A program made the position numbers and the translations under genes. The notes beneath the pieces were generated by a model, which did no database searches, had not been told where the DNA came from, and saw only the letters and a program-made list of their open reading frames with translations. This document shows, in pieces, positions 8,284-16,084 of a DNA stretch of 33,882 nt. The stretch's first letter is position 1; every line of letters starts with the position of its first letter. The stretch comes from Leadbetterella sp. (GTDB taxonomy: Bacteria > Bacteroidota > Bacteroidia > Cytophagales > Spirosomataceae): contig JAHBUH010000034.1 of the NCBI GenBank assembly GCA_019638185.1, positions 1-33,882 of the forward strand, written 5' to 3'.

Positions 8284-8485
8284 GTTTACTAGTTTTTTAC
8301 GTTTTATTTAAAAATACCTGGAAACTTTCCTCCTCATGCATTACCCAAATAGCCTTTCAGAGACAGTTTTCCGTTTTTGAATTATAAGGTGCTAATTTTA
8401 AGCACATAAAGGCCGTCGGAATCCGGACTTTTCTTATAATCTGCATAAGCATGAAGACGCGGGCAGCATCTCCACACGGTGTTTG
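8284..8485 (-). promoter_or_regulatory. Long 5' leader of the L13 operon, candidate autoregulatory RNA
   Basis: The predicted transcript starts near 8485 and rplM starts at 8283, giving a roughly 200-nt leader without an evident ORF. It contains a hairpin GTGCT-N7-AGCAC (8389-8405) and a near-palindrome around 8415-8430. Ribosomal-protein leaders of this length often bind the encoded protein; that is inference here. Confidence 0.45.
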
Positions 8486-8491
8486 GGGCTG

Positions 8492-8522
8492 CAAAGTTAA
8501 GGAAAAATTATTTTGAACCAAA
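8492..8522 (-). promoter_or_regulatory. Consensus Bacteroidota promoter of the rplM operon
   Basis: On the minus strand TTTG (8522-8519), 19 nt, then TAACTTTG (8499-8492) is an exact match to the TTTG-N19-TAnnTTTG pattern. It is the clearest promoter in the window. Confidence 0.85.
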
Positions 8523-8617
8523 CTTTATCGGAAATAAATGGCTTGCTATAAGCACCTAGTGAACCCCGCCGCTGAAAAACGGCTGACGTCGCGGTGAAAA
8601 GTTGCGGTACATTCATT

Positions 8618-8625
8618 TATCTTTA
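8618..8625 (+). promoter_or_regulatory. Likely -7 element of the murE promoter
   Basis: TATCTTTA is close to TAnnTTTG. A transcript starting a few bases downstream would exclude the upstream in-frame ATG at 8602 and supports translation from 8644. Confidence 0.5.
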
Positions 8626-8643
8626 CATCAAAAAAGAAAGACG

Positions 8644-10095
8644 ATGCTCCTCAGCGATATCCTTTACAATGTTTCTTTAAAAGCCGTTTTCGGGAAAACC
8701 GACCTGGAGATCTCCGGAATTGAATTTGATTCCCGTCAAATAAAGGCGGGAACGCTCTTTGCCGCTATTCCCGGAACCCAGTCTGATGGGCACAGTTTTA
8801 TCAGTAAGGCCATTGAATCAGGAGCATCGGCCGTGCTGTGCGAGGTTTTACCTGAAACGCCGGCACCGGGTATCACTTATGTACAGGTAGAAAATTCCGC
8901 CCGGGCCATGGGCATTGCCGCAGGGAATTTCTACGGAAACCCCTCCCGGAGGCTCAGCCTGGTGGGTGTGACCGGCACTAACGGCAAAACCTCGGTGGCC
9001 ACCCTGCTGTTTGGCCTCTTCCGGAGGCTGGGGTATAAATGCGGACTGCTTTCCACGGTACAGAACCAGGTAGAAGACGAGGTGATCCCTTCTACCCACA
9101 CCACTCCTGACTCCGTGCGGCTGAATGAGCTCCTGCACCTCATGCATACGCAGGGCTGCGCCTTTGTATTTATGGAGGTGAGTTCACATGCGGTGGTGCA
9201 GGAAAGAATAGCCGGACTTCACTTTTCCGGCGGGATTTTCACTAATATCACCCAGGATCACCTGGATTTCCACCATACCTTTGACGAATACATCAAAGCC
9301 AAAAAGGGCTTTTTCGACGCCCTCCCGGCATCGGCCTTTGCCCTGACCAATACAGACGACCGGAACGGAAAGGTGATGCTTCAGAATACCAAAGCAGAAA
9401 AGCACTCCTACTCGCTTAAAAGCATAGCCGACTTCAAGGGAAAGGTGCTGGACTGTGGGCTTTTCGGCCTGCAGATGGACATTAACGGGCAGGAGGTCTG
9501 GTTCAAGCTGATCGGGAAGTTTAACGCCTATAACCTGCTGGCCGTGTACGGTGCTGCCGTCCTGCTGGAGGAAAACCCGGAAAACATCCTGACCGAACTC
9601 TCGCAGCTGACCCCGCCTCCGGGCCGGTTTGAACAGGTGATTTCGCCGGAGCATATCGTGGGGATCGTGGATTATGCCCACACCCCGGACGCCCTGAAAA
9701 ATGTACTGGAAACCATAAACGACCTCCGCCAGGGCCATGAACGGGTCATTACGGTGGTGGGCTGCGGCGGGAACCGCGACAAAGGCAAGCGCCCCCAGAT
9801 GGCGGCCATCGCCTGCGAGCTGTCTGACACCGTCATTCTTACCTCCGATAACCCCCGGAACGAAGAGCCGGAAGATATCCTGGCCGACATGCAGGCCGGC
9901 GTACCTGTAACCAAACGCCGGAAAGTGGAACAGATCACTGACCGCCGCGAGGCCATCCGGCATGCCGTTTCACTGGCAGGCCCGGAAGACATCATCCTGA
10001 TAGCCGGGAAAGGCCACGAAACTTACCAGGATGTGAAAGGCGTGAAGAGCCATTTTGATGACCGTGAGGAGCTGCGGGCCGCGTTTAACGCCTGA
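8644..10095 (+). CDS. murE: UDP-N-acetylmuramoyl-tripeptide synthetase, meso-diaminopimelate-adding (MurE)
   Basis: MurE adds the third stem-peptide residue to UDP-MurNAc-L-Ala-D-Glu in cytoplasmic peptidoglycan synthesis. The ATP loop is VTGTNGKTS (109-117). Other Mur-ligase motifs are THTTPDSVRL, MEVSSHAV, NITQDHLDFH and DYAHTPDAL. DNPR at 402-405 is the motif that selects meso-diaminopimelate over lysine. I chose ATG 8644 (MLLSDILYNV, 483 aa) over the in-frame ATG at 8602 because the latter lies upstream of the likely -7 element and adds a non-homologous basic extension. The gene stands outside any mur cluster; murF is 15 kb away. It converges on the PepSY gene with only 4 bp between stops. 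Confidence 0.96.
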   Translation: MLLSDILYNVSLKAVFGKTDLEISGIEFDSRQIKAGTLFAAIPGTQSDGHSFISKAIESGASAVLCEVLPETPAPGITYVQVENSARAMGIAAGNFYGNPSRRLSLVGVTGTNGKTSVATLLFGLFRRLGYKCGLLSTVQNQVEDEVIPSTHTTPDSVRLNELLHLMHTQGCAFVFMEVSSHAVVQERIAGLHFSGGIFTNITQDHLDFHHTFDEYIKAKKGFFDALPASAFALTNTDDRNGKVMLQNTKAEKHSYSLKSIADFKGKVLDCGLFGLQMDINGQEVWFKLIGKFNAYNLLAVYGAAVLLEENPENILTELSQLTPPPGRFEQVISPEHIVGIVDYAHTPDALKNVLETINDLRQGHERVITVVGCGGNRDKGKRPQMAAIACELSDTVILTSDNPRNEEPEDILADMQAGVPVTKRRKVEQITDRREAIRHAVSLAGPEDIILIAGKGHETYQDVKGVKSHFDDREELRAAFNA

Positions 10096-10099
10096 TCTT

Positions 10100-11773
10100 T
10101 CAACGGGAACCGCCGGCCGAGTCCCCGAAAGCTGATCCGGATATCGCTTTAGCCCGCTTCCGCGGCTTTTTAGTGATCTGCATAGCCGTCCTGTCCATGC
10201 TGAACACCCGGGCCTCCCGGGGCGGAACGGGCCGCATAAACTGCAAAACGGAAAAACTAAGCACACCGCTTACTAACCAGAAAACATCGGTAGCCCACAC
10301 CTGCGTGAGCGGGGTTTTCCAGAACCAGTGGCCGGTACTTAAGCCGTTTACCAGGGGAACCAGCAGCGAGAAAAAGCCGCCCGTCAACAAGCTGAAACGG
10401 GTAATCGCTTTTTCTGATCCCGGCAATACCATGGCTAAGAGCGCCATCAGCAGCCAGGAAACAAAAAACACGGTATTCACCCGGAAGACATGATTTTCTC
10501 CGCCCGGCATCAGTAATTCGGTTGAAAATAACAGGGCAGTAGCCGGAAATAACGTAAAGCAAATGGCCAGGAATACCTTCGTTACTTTCCGGTGAAAGTC
10601 TTTTTGGGAAGCGGTGTACCGGTTATTGTCTCGCGCCTCCTTCCAGATGAGGATACCACTGACAAAAACAAAACAGGAAAAAAGGGCCATTACAAAATAG
10701 AGGCCTTTCACCACCAGCCCGCCGAAAGAAGCAAAATGCAGGTGCATCACGGCTTCCACAATGGCGTAGGTCCATTTCTTATTTTTACCCGGCAGGGCGT
10801 TATACAGCTCTGTGCCGTCTTTCAGCCGGTACCCGATGTAGCCGTTCGAGGCAAAAATACTTTTATCCTTACTCACCAGCCGGAAGTTAGCCACGCCGTC
10901 TTCCTTATGAACGTGATGCGTCTGAACCGCCAGGATATCAAACGCTGCGCCGTACTGCTGACTGACTTTCCGGTACGCAGAGGCCAGGTTGGCGGTATGG
11001 TCAAAGACCGGAGCCTGTTCATTGTATTCCACCCCGTACATGGGGTAGGCCAGGGCATACACTTTTTCCGGCTTTCCTTCGTAAAAGACCATCACCGCCG
11101 GTAACAATACCAGCAGAAGCAGCAGGTAAAAAGCCCCGGTAACCGCATACATAAACTGGTAAGGTAAGCCCAGAAGGCCAAATACCGTATGGCCGTTAGT
11201 CCAGATCTGCTTCCAGGTACCCTGAAAAGAAAATGCCCAGAACTTGGTCAGCATATTTTTCCAGTGGACCAGGACGCCTGTAACGGTAGCAAAAATGAAA
11301 AACAGGGAAACAAAACCGGCTATCCACATGCCGGCAAAAGGGACCTGCGCAAAATAGTGCAGCTTATACAGGGTTTCCCCTACCGTACTTTCGGCTTTAT
11401 CACTAACGGCATAAGTGACCGGGTTCATTTTTCCCGCGTAATGGACCTCCTCCTCCGCGCCCTCCGGTTTGATATGCCCGTAAATCCCGATCACCGGGTT
11501 TTCAGGGCGCGCAAAGGTTATATAGGTGTCGTCATCCAGGTCAAAGTCGGTTAGCGACTGCTGCAGGCGGGTCACCACTTCGGCCAGGTCGGTCTCCTGC
11601 AGCTTCACGGTCCGGGCCGCCGGGTTTTCCCACAAGTAAAACTCCGACTTAAACAACGTAAACGCGCCGGCAAAAAAGATGACAAACAGCGCCACTGCCA
11701 ACACAATCCCGCTTACGGTATGGAGATGAAAGAAGATATTGTAAGTTCTGTTACCGAAGCCCTTTAATTTCAT
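10100..11773 (-). CDS. PepSY-TM inner-membrane protein, probable siderophore-iron reductase (module 1)
   Basis: The 557-aa protein is of the PepSY-associated TM family. The N-terminal HLHTVSGIVLAVALFVIFFAGAF helix (16-38) is followed by a periplasmic region, two helices around 145-220, a second periplasmic region, a helix near 350-370 after HLHFASFGG, and about four more helices. Members such as Pseudomonas FpvG and FoxB reduce ferric siderophores at the inner membrane, and FoxB carries heme on transmembrane histidines. The HLHT, GHTVFG and HLHF histidines here fit that but are not proof. It is the third gene of an operon with two small membrane proteins (9-bp gap), behind a Fur-like operator and divergent from a siderophore receptor. 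The C-terminus is a basic cytoplasmic-type tail. Confidence 0.85.
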   Translation of the reverse strand: MKLKGFGNRTYNIFFHLHTVSGIVLAVALFVIFFAGAFTLFKSEFYLWENPAARTVKLQETDLAEVVTRLQQSLTDFDLDDDTYITFARPENPVIGIYGHIKPEGAEEEVHYAGKMNPVTYAVSDKAESTVGETLYKLHYFAQVPFAGMWIAGFVSLFFIFATVTGVLVHWKNMLTKFWAFSFQGTWKQIWTNGHTVFGLLGLPYQFMYAVTGAFYLLLLLVLLPAVMVFYEGKPEKVYALAYPMYGVEYNEQAPVFDHTANLASAYRKVSQQYGAAFDILAVQTHHVHKEDGVANFRLVSKDKSIFASNGYIGYRLKDGTELYNALPGKNKKWTYAIVEAVMHLHFASFGGLVVKGLYFVMALFSCFVFVSGILIWKEARDNNRYTASQKDFHRKVTKVFLAICFTLFPATALLFSTELLMPGGENHVFRVNTVFFVSWLLMALLAMVLPGSEKAITRFSLLTGGFFSLLVPLVNGLSTGHWFWKTPLTQVWATDVFWLVSGVLSFSVLQFMRPVPPREARVFSMDRTAMQITKKPRKRAKAISGSAFGDSAGGSR

Positions 11774-11782
11774 GGCCGTTTA

Positions 11783-12064
11783 CTATTTTAAGATCCAGGT
11801 GATCGTTCCGAAAATCAGGGTCAGTGCGAGATAAAGTGCCCACAGTTTCCACCCGTTACGGGCTAAGAATCCCACCACCATCAGGCCGGCCCATACCATG
11901 AAAAAGGAAATGCCGGACAATACCACCACGATCTCCCGGGCAAAAGGCATCACGCCCAGCATCAGGTGAAAACTGGCGGAGACCAGGTAGGCCCCCAGGA
12001 TGGCCGCCGTGATTTTAAGAGCACGCTGTCCGCGTGAGCTGAGGTATTTGGTTTGAGCAGGCAT
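11783..12064 (-). CDS. Small membrane protein, DUF3649-like (module 1)
   Basis: The 93-aa protein has three predicted helices (about 17-34, 42-64 and 72-91). The arrangement LGAYLVSASFHLMLGVMP, then helix, then FLARNGWKLWALYLALTLIF resembles DUF3649 proteins, which accompany PepSY-TM proteins in proteobacterial siderophore operons. It clearly resembles the gene at 21481 in module 2 (GAYLVSASFH versus GGYLVMVSFH; LARNGWKLWALYLALTLIF versus TTRHIWRLWMIYLALTFLF). Its ATG abuts the stop of the upstream gene, indicating one transcript and probably coupled translation. The molecular role is unknown; it may be a partner of the PepSY reductase. Confidence 0.75.
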   Translation of the reverse strand: MPAQTKYLSSRGQRALKITAAILGAYLVSASFHLMLGVMPFAREIVVVLSGISFFMVWAGLMVVGFLARNGWKLWALYLALTLIFGTITWILK

Positions 12065-12367
12065 TTAAAAGAGCAGGTCAAGGATGAAGAAAACGGCTAT
12101 CACGCCCCAGAATACCCGAAAGTATTTCTTAGGGAGATGAAAAACGAAAGGCAAAAGCGAATACGCCAGGCAAAGTGCCAGGAAACCGGTAAGGAGACCC
12201 ACGGCCCACCCCATTTGACCTACATAAATAGCCAGTGAAAGCAGCAGAAAACATCCTCCTGCCCAGGCGGGTAACTTATTTTTGAAGCGGCTGTATTCTT
12301 CCGGAAAATATTTTGAGGCCGAATAAAACGGGAATCCTCCGGCCAGAGCAGCTAAGAGTCCTAACAT
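12065..12367 (-). CDS. Small membrane protein, DUF3325-like (module 1)
   Basis: This 100-aa first gene of the module 1 inner-membrane operon has an N-terminal helix (1-15), a soluble stretch with charged residues (about 18-31), then three helices. That layout and the ...AGGCFLLLSLAIYVGQMGW... segment fit DUF3325-type proteins from iron-uptake operons, though the match is by pattern only. The matching position in module 2 is the gene at 21156. A Fur-like operator lies 35-53 bp upstream of its start codon. Confidence 0.65.
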   Translation of the reverse strand: MLGLLAALAGGFPFYSASKYFPEEYSRFKNKLPAWAGGCFLLLSLAIYVGQMGWAVGLLTGFLALCLAYSLLPFVFHLPKKYFRVFWGVIAVFFILDLLF

Positions 12368-12386
12368 TCTCTATTCATTATTGCTG

Positions 12387-12420
12387 CAAATATTATTTTT
12401 TATTTAGACTAATTCAAATT
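12387..12420 (-). promoter_or_regulatory. Promoter with Fur-like operator, module 1 inner-membrane operon
   Basis: The 19-bp motif ATTTAGACTAATTCAAATT (12402-12420) sits between a TTTG (-33, at 12415-12418 on the minus strand) and a near -7 element AATATTTG (12394-12387). A bound protein would block RNA polymerase. The same motif occurs at four other promoters in this window. Confidence 0.75.
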
Positions 12421-12586
12421 TAGAGATGTTTTATTTTAGTTCTCTCCCTTCCGGGAACCCCCAGGCCTGCCGGAATTTCTTCCCATCCGGCCATCGCGAA
12501 GGGGTGTTTATGCCTAAAAATATAATTTTTCAAATTCCAGATTAGATTATTCCTCAAAATGAAAAGATAAATCGTTTTATATTTTT
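12421..12586. other. Spacer between divergent iron promoters
   Basis: This gap between the two operators of module 1 contains an approximately 60-bp GC-rich patch (about 12441-12505) with a TTCCGG/CCGGAA inverted repeat (12449-12454 and 12470-12475), flanked by AT-rich DNA. No gene or clear regulatory site was recognised. Confidence 0.4.
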
Positions 12587-12615
12587 ATTTAGACTAATTA
12601 TAATTAATACTTTTG
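12587..12615 (+). promoter_or_regulatory. Promoter with Fur-like operator, siderophore receptor of module 1
   Basis: ATTTAGACTAATTATAATT (12587-12605) is followed after 2 bp by the -7 element TACTTTTG (12608-12615). The operator occupies the -33/-7 spacer. The element lies 24 bp upstream of the chosen receptor start, and it excludes translation from the in-frame TTG at 12613. Confidence 0.8.
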
Positions 12616-12639
12616 CGCCCTAAACATATGCAAACCGTT

Positions 12640-14949
12640 ATGAAGAAAATCATACTTATCCTGCTGCCGCTGCTGGCCCATCGCGGTTATGCCCAGCAGG
12701 CAGATACTGTCAAAACCTATACCCTGGAGGAGGTAAGGATCCAGGCTAAAAGCATACTGAACAAAACCAGCACCGATGCCAACAAGATGCCGGTAGGTTA
12801 CCTGGAAACGCCGCAGGTGTATAACAGTGTGTCACGGGTGGTACTGGAAAAGCAGATCGCCACCACCATAGAAGATGCCATGCATAACATTCCTGGCGTG
12901 ACCAAACTATGGGATGCCACCGGGCGTACGGACGGCGGCTCATTCTTTACCAGCCGGGGTTTTCAGACCTCCACCAAAGCCCGTAACGGAGTGGCTAACG
13001 TGGCCTCCACTAACCTGGATATGGCTAATATTGAGCGTATCGAAGTGATCAAAGGCCCCTCTGCCACCCTTTTCGGAAGTGTGATCACCTCTTATGGCGG
13101 GGTAATTAACCGCATTACGAAAAAGCCCCTGTTTGTGGATAAGTCGTCGGTGAGCCTCGCGGCAGGTACCCAGGGCTTCTACCGGGGATCCCTGGATCTG
13201 AATAAAAAGCTGGGCAAAACCGTGGCCGCCCGCCTGAATGCCGCCTGGCAGAACCAGGATTCCTGGCAGGATATCGGTACCCAGAAAGCCTATCTGGTGG
13301 CGCCGTCATTTACGTACCGGCCCAATGAAAAGTTGCAACTGGACCTGGAAGGAGAGTTCCTGGGCTCCAACGGCAACTCCAACGGCGGCAGCCATATCTT
13401 TTTCCTGACCCCTACATTTATTAATTCCAGCATTGCCGGTTTTCTGACGGCATCGGGAATCCCCCAGGCTAACGTGGCCTTCCTGATGTCCCAGGCTCCC
13501 AAAACCTTCAAAGATGCCTACGGCACGGATAGAATTGATGAATTTAAAGTAAGCTACGACCGCTCCTACCTGAGCGATGACATCAAATTCAAATCCAATA
13601 CCGCCTCTGTCTTCGGAAATGCCTCTTACCGCATCAACCATCACTGGACGTCTGAAACCGCCGTTACTTACAGCAATACCACGAACAAAGGCTACATGGG
13701 CTACCAATACCTGCTCCCTAATTACCTGATCAGTTTTGCACAGTCTCTGGCCACCGGTATGCCGAGCTTTGGTACACCCGGGCATGACTACCTGGCGCGG
13801 ATGGTGTGGAGCCCTACCGGAAACGCCTCGAATTTTGAGGTACAGCAGAACTTCATATCCGACTACGCTTTCGGAAACCGCATGAGAAACCGGGCTGTGG
13901 CTGGGCTGGATTATTCTAATTTTGTTTCAAACATCACCTATAATCGCTTTTACGGCTCACTGGCCGGTATTCCTTACCCTGACCTGTTTGACATGGTGCC
14001 CTCTCACGGAGAAGTACCCGGCTATGATGCCTTTAACCGGGCCAATGTGGAGAAAGCCTACCAGACTAACCCTTCAGGCACGCTGGACTACCGGTATACC
14101 AATAACATTTACAGCGCTTATGTGAATGATATCTTTAATGTAAACGATTACCTTATCCTGAATGCCGGGCTGAGGCTGGACCATTTCTCGTACACTAATC
14201 CCTCCTCCGATGCCCTGGCCTATAACCAGACCAAGCTGGCCCCGAAATTCGGCGCTATTGTTTCTCCTTTGAAAGACAAGCTGGCCCTTTTTGCCAATTA
14301 CCAGCACGGCTTTACCAATAAAAACGGGCAGGATGCTACCGGCAAGGCCTTTGTTCCGGAAGAGGCTAACCAGTGGGAAGCCGGCCTGAAGTACAACCTG
14401 TGGAACGATAAAGTGACCGGCAGCATCAGCTATTACGATATCCTGGTAAAAAATATTGTGCGGTCCGATGTGAATAACCCGCTGTACAATATCCAGGACG
14501 GAGAGCAGGCCAGCAAGGGTATTGAGCTGGAAATCCTGGCCAACCCGCTGCGGGGCTGGACCATCATGAGCGGTCACGGCTATAACGACAGCAAGTTTGT
14601 ACGCTCCACCCCCGACGTGGAAGGCAGAAGGCCCCAGGGCTCGGGGCCGGAACATACCCTGAATTTCTGGACTAACTACACCTTTACCTCTACCGTTCTG
14701 AAAGGCCTGGGAGCGGGTATCAGCGCCAATTATGCCAGCGAGGCCCTGGCCGTAAGCCTGGCGCCGGACGGTGACCTGATCGTGCCGGCTTACACCCTGA
14801 TAGGCACACACATTACTTATGACACCCCGAAATGGAAGCTGGGCGTCAAAGTCAATAACCTGACCAATGAGAAATACTGGATGGGCTGGACCAACATGAT
14901 CCCTCAAAGACCCCGCCAGGGCATGGTGACCGTAGGATACAAGTTCTAA
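12640..14949 (+). CDS. TonB-dependent siderophore receptor (module 1)
   Basis: This outer-membrane ferric-siderophore receptor has 769 aa from ATG 12640. A signal peptide (MKKIILILLPLLAHRGYAQQ) is followed by a TonB-box-like TYTLEEVRI. The plug domain carries IEDAMHNIPGV, SFFTSRGF and IERIEVIKGPSATLFGS. A barrel follows, ending in GMVTVGYKF with the terminal Phe used for barrel assembly. It lacks the N-terminal carboxypeptidase-like domain common in Bacteroidota receptors and looks like the FhuA/FecA siderophore subgroup. The substrate cannot be read from sequence. ATG 12628 is an alternative start. It is divergent from the PepSY operon, with its own operator and a terminator behind it. Confidence 0.92.
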   Translation: MKKIILILLPLLAHRGYAQQADTVKTYTLEEVRIQAKSILNKTSTDANKMPVGYLETPQVYNSVSRVVLEKQIATTIEDAMHNIPGVTKLWDATGRTDGGSFFTSRGFQTSTKARNGVANVASTNLDMANIERIEVIKGPSATLFGSVITSYGGVINRITKKPLFVDKSSVSLAAGTQGFYRGSLDLNKKLGKTVAARLNAAWQNQDSWQDIGTQKAYLVAPSFTYRPNEKLQLDLEGEFLGSNGNSNGGSHIFFLTPTFINSSIAGFLTASGIPQANVAFLMSQAPKTFKDAYGTDRIDEFKVSYDRSYLSDDIKFKSNTASVFGNASYRINHHWTSETAVTYSNTTNKGYMGYQYLLPNYLISFAQSLATGMPSFGTPGHDYLARMVWSPTGNASNFEVQQNFISDYAFGNRMRNRAVAGLDYSNFVSNITYNRFYGSLAGIPYPDLFDMVPSHGEVPGYDAFNRANVEKAYQTNPSGTLDYRYTNNIYSAYVNDIFNVNDYLILNAGLRLDHFSYTNPSSDALAYNQTKLAPKFGAIVSPLKDKLALFANYQHGFTNKNGQDATGKAFVPEEANQWEAGLKYNLWNDKVTGSISYYDILVKNIVRSDVNNPLYNIQDGEQASKGIELEILANPLRGWTIMSGHGYNDSKFVRSTPDVEGRRPQGSGPEHTLNFWTNYTFTSTVLKGLGAGISANYASEALAVSLAPDGDLIVPAYTLIGTHITYDTPKWKLGVKVNNLTNEKYWMGWTNMIPQRPRQGMVTVGYKF

Positions 14950-14985
14950 AAAATACAATTGCTAAACTAATACCAGGAACAGAAT

Positions 14986-15008
14986 AGGGAGCTGCTTTGC
15001 GGCTCCCT
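14986..15008 (+). terminator. Terminator after the module 1 receptor
   Basis: A 7-bp stem AGGGAGC/GCTCCCT (14986-14992 with 15002-15008) is followed by a T-rich but interrupted tail. It lies 37 bp beyond the receptor stop. Confidence 0.7.
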
Positions 15009-15057
15009 TATTCATTTATTTCCGGGTCACCTGCTTCTATAGAACGACCGGATGTCC

Positions 15058-15065
15058 TATCTTTG
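15058..15065 (+). promoter_or_regulatory. -7 element of the ldhA promoter
   Basis: TATCTTTG exactly matches TAnnTTTG and lies 18 bp before the ATG at 15084. No iron-type operator is present. It argues against the in-frame upstream start at 14997. Confidence 0.65.
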
Positions 15066-15083
15066 ACCCAAAACCCACGGAAA

Positions 15084-16079
15084 ATGAAAGTAGCTTTCTT
15101 CAGCAGTAAAACCTACGACAGGGAGTCGTTTGAAAAACACAATACCTTCAGCGGCATTGAACTTACCTTTTTTGAAGCCCCTTTAAACCCGGACACCGCC
15201 GGTTTATCGCAGGGATTCCAGGCCGTATGCGTGTTTGTAAACGACCGCCTGGACGCCCCCGTACTGGAAACGCTGGCCGGGAACGGCGTGGGACTGATCG
15301 CTCTCCGCTGCGCAGGGTTTAATAATGTGGACCTCGCCAAAGCCGCAGAACTGGGCATACGGGTGATGCGGGTACCGGCGTATTCACCGGAGGCCATTGC
15401 CGAGCACGCCCTGGCGCTTATTCTCACCTTAAACCGGAAAACCCACAAGGCCTTTAACCGGATCCGGGAGGGAAATTTTTCACTGGAAGGGCTCACCGGG
15501 TTTAACCTGTACGGGAAAACCGTAGGGGTGATCGGCACGGGGAAAACGGGCTTTGCCTTTGCCCGTATTATGCTGGGCATGGGGTGTCAGGTGGTGGCTT
15601 ATGACAAATATCCTTCTGAGAAGCTGAAGGAAATGGGCGTACACTACACGGATTTTAATGCGCTGTTGAAAACGTCTGATATCATTTCGCTGCATTGCCC
15701 GCTCACACCGGAAACCCATCACCTTTTTGATACGCGGGCTTTCCGGAAAATGAAACTCGGAGCCATGCTCATTAACACCAGTCGCGGAGCGGTGATTGAC
15801 ACCCGTGACGCCATCGAAGCCCTGAAAAGCCACAAGCTGGGTTACCTGGCTATAGACGTGTATGAGCAGGAAGAGAAGCTTTTCTTCCGTGACCTGTCAG
15901 AGAGTATCCTGCAGGATGATACGATAGCCCGGCTGATGACCTTCCCCAATGTACTGATCACCGCCCACCAGGGTTTCTTTACGCATGAAGCGCTGGGGCA
16001 GATAGCCTCTGTTACACTAAATAATATCCATGATTTCAGCCGGGGGCTGAGCAGTGAGAACGAGGTAAGGCTGGGCTAA
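15084..16079 (+). CDS. ldhA: D-lactate dehydrogenase (fermentative, LdhA type)
   Basis: This NAD-dependent D-2-hydroxyacid dehydrogenase should reduce pyruvate to D-lactate. At 331 aa from ATG 15084 it matches E. coli LdhA (329 aa) almost exactly. The catalytic-domain segments ALRCAGFNNVDL and VPAYSPEAIAEHALAL, the Rossmann motif VGVIGTGKTG, NTSRGAVIDT (Arg), DVYEQE (Glu) and TAHQGFFTHEAL (His) are all present. The DLSESILQDD segment is characteristic of the LdhA branch rather than general hydroxyacid dehydrogenases. I rejected the in-frame ATG at 14997 because it precedes the -7 element. It converges on the oxidoreductase gene with 5 bp between stops. Confidence 0.93.
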   Translation: MKVAFFSSKTYDRESFEKHNTFSGIELTFFEAPLNPDTAGLSQGFQAVCVFVNDRLDAPVLETLAGNGVGLIALRCAGFNNVDLAKAAELGIRVMRVPAYSPEAIAEHALALILTLNRKTHKAFNRIREGNFSLEGLTGFNLYGKTVGVIGTGKTGFAFARIMLGMGCQVVAYDKYPSEKLKEMGVHYTDFNALLKTSDIISLHCPLTPETHHLFDTRAFRKMKLGAMLINTSRGAVIDTRDAIEALKSHKLGYLAIDVYEQEEKLFFRDLSESILQDDTIARLMTFPNVLITAHQGFFTHEALGQIASVTLNNIHDFSRGLSSENEVRLG

Positions 16080-16084
16080 GCCGG

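Noticed and set aside
9184-9963. 259-codon antisense frame within murE
   Set aside because: It is contained entirely in murE, which has all Mur-ligase motifs; the antisense product looks random.
12441-12505. GC-rich patch with an inverted repeat between the module 1 operators, possible REP-like element
   Set aside because: The repeat is only 6 bp and I saw no second copy in the window, so a repeat family cannot be claimed.
12613-12639. TTG start for the module 1 receptor
   Set aside because: The TTG is part of the -7 element TACTTTTG, so it would not be in the mRNA; ATG 12640 begins a clean signal peptide.
14074-14958. 294-codon antisense frame within the module 1 receptor gene
   Set aside because: It has no recognisable domain, the opposite strand encodes an intact receptor, and the composition is that of a shadow frame.
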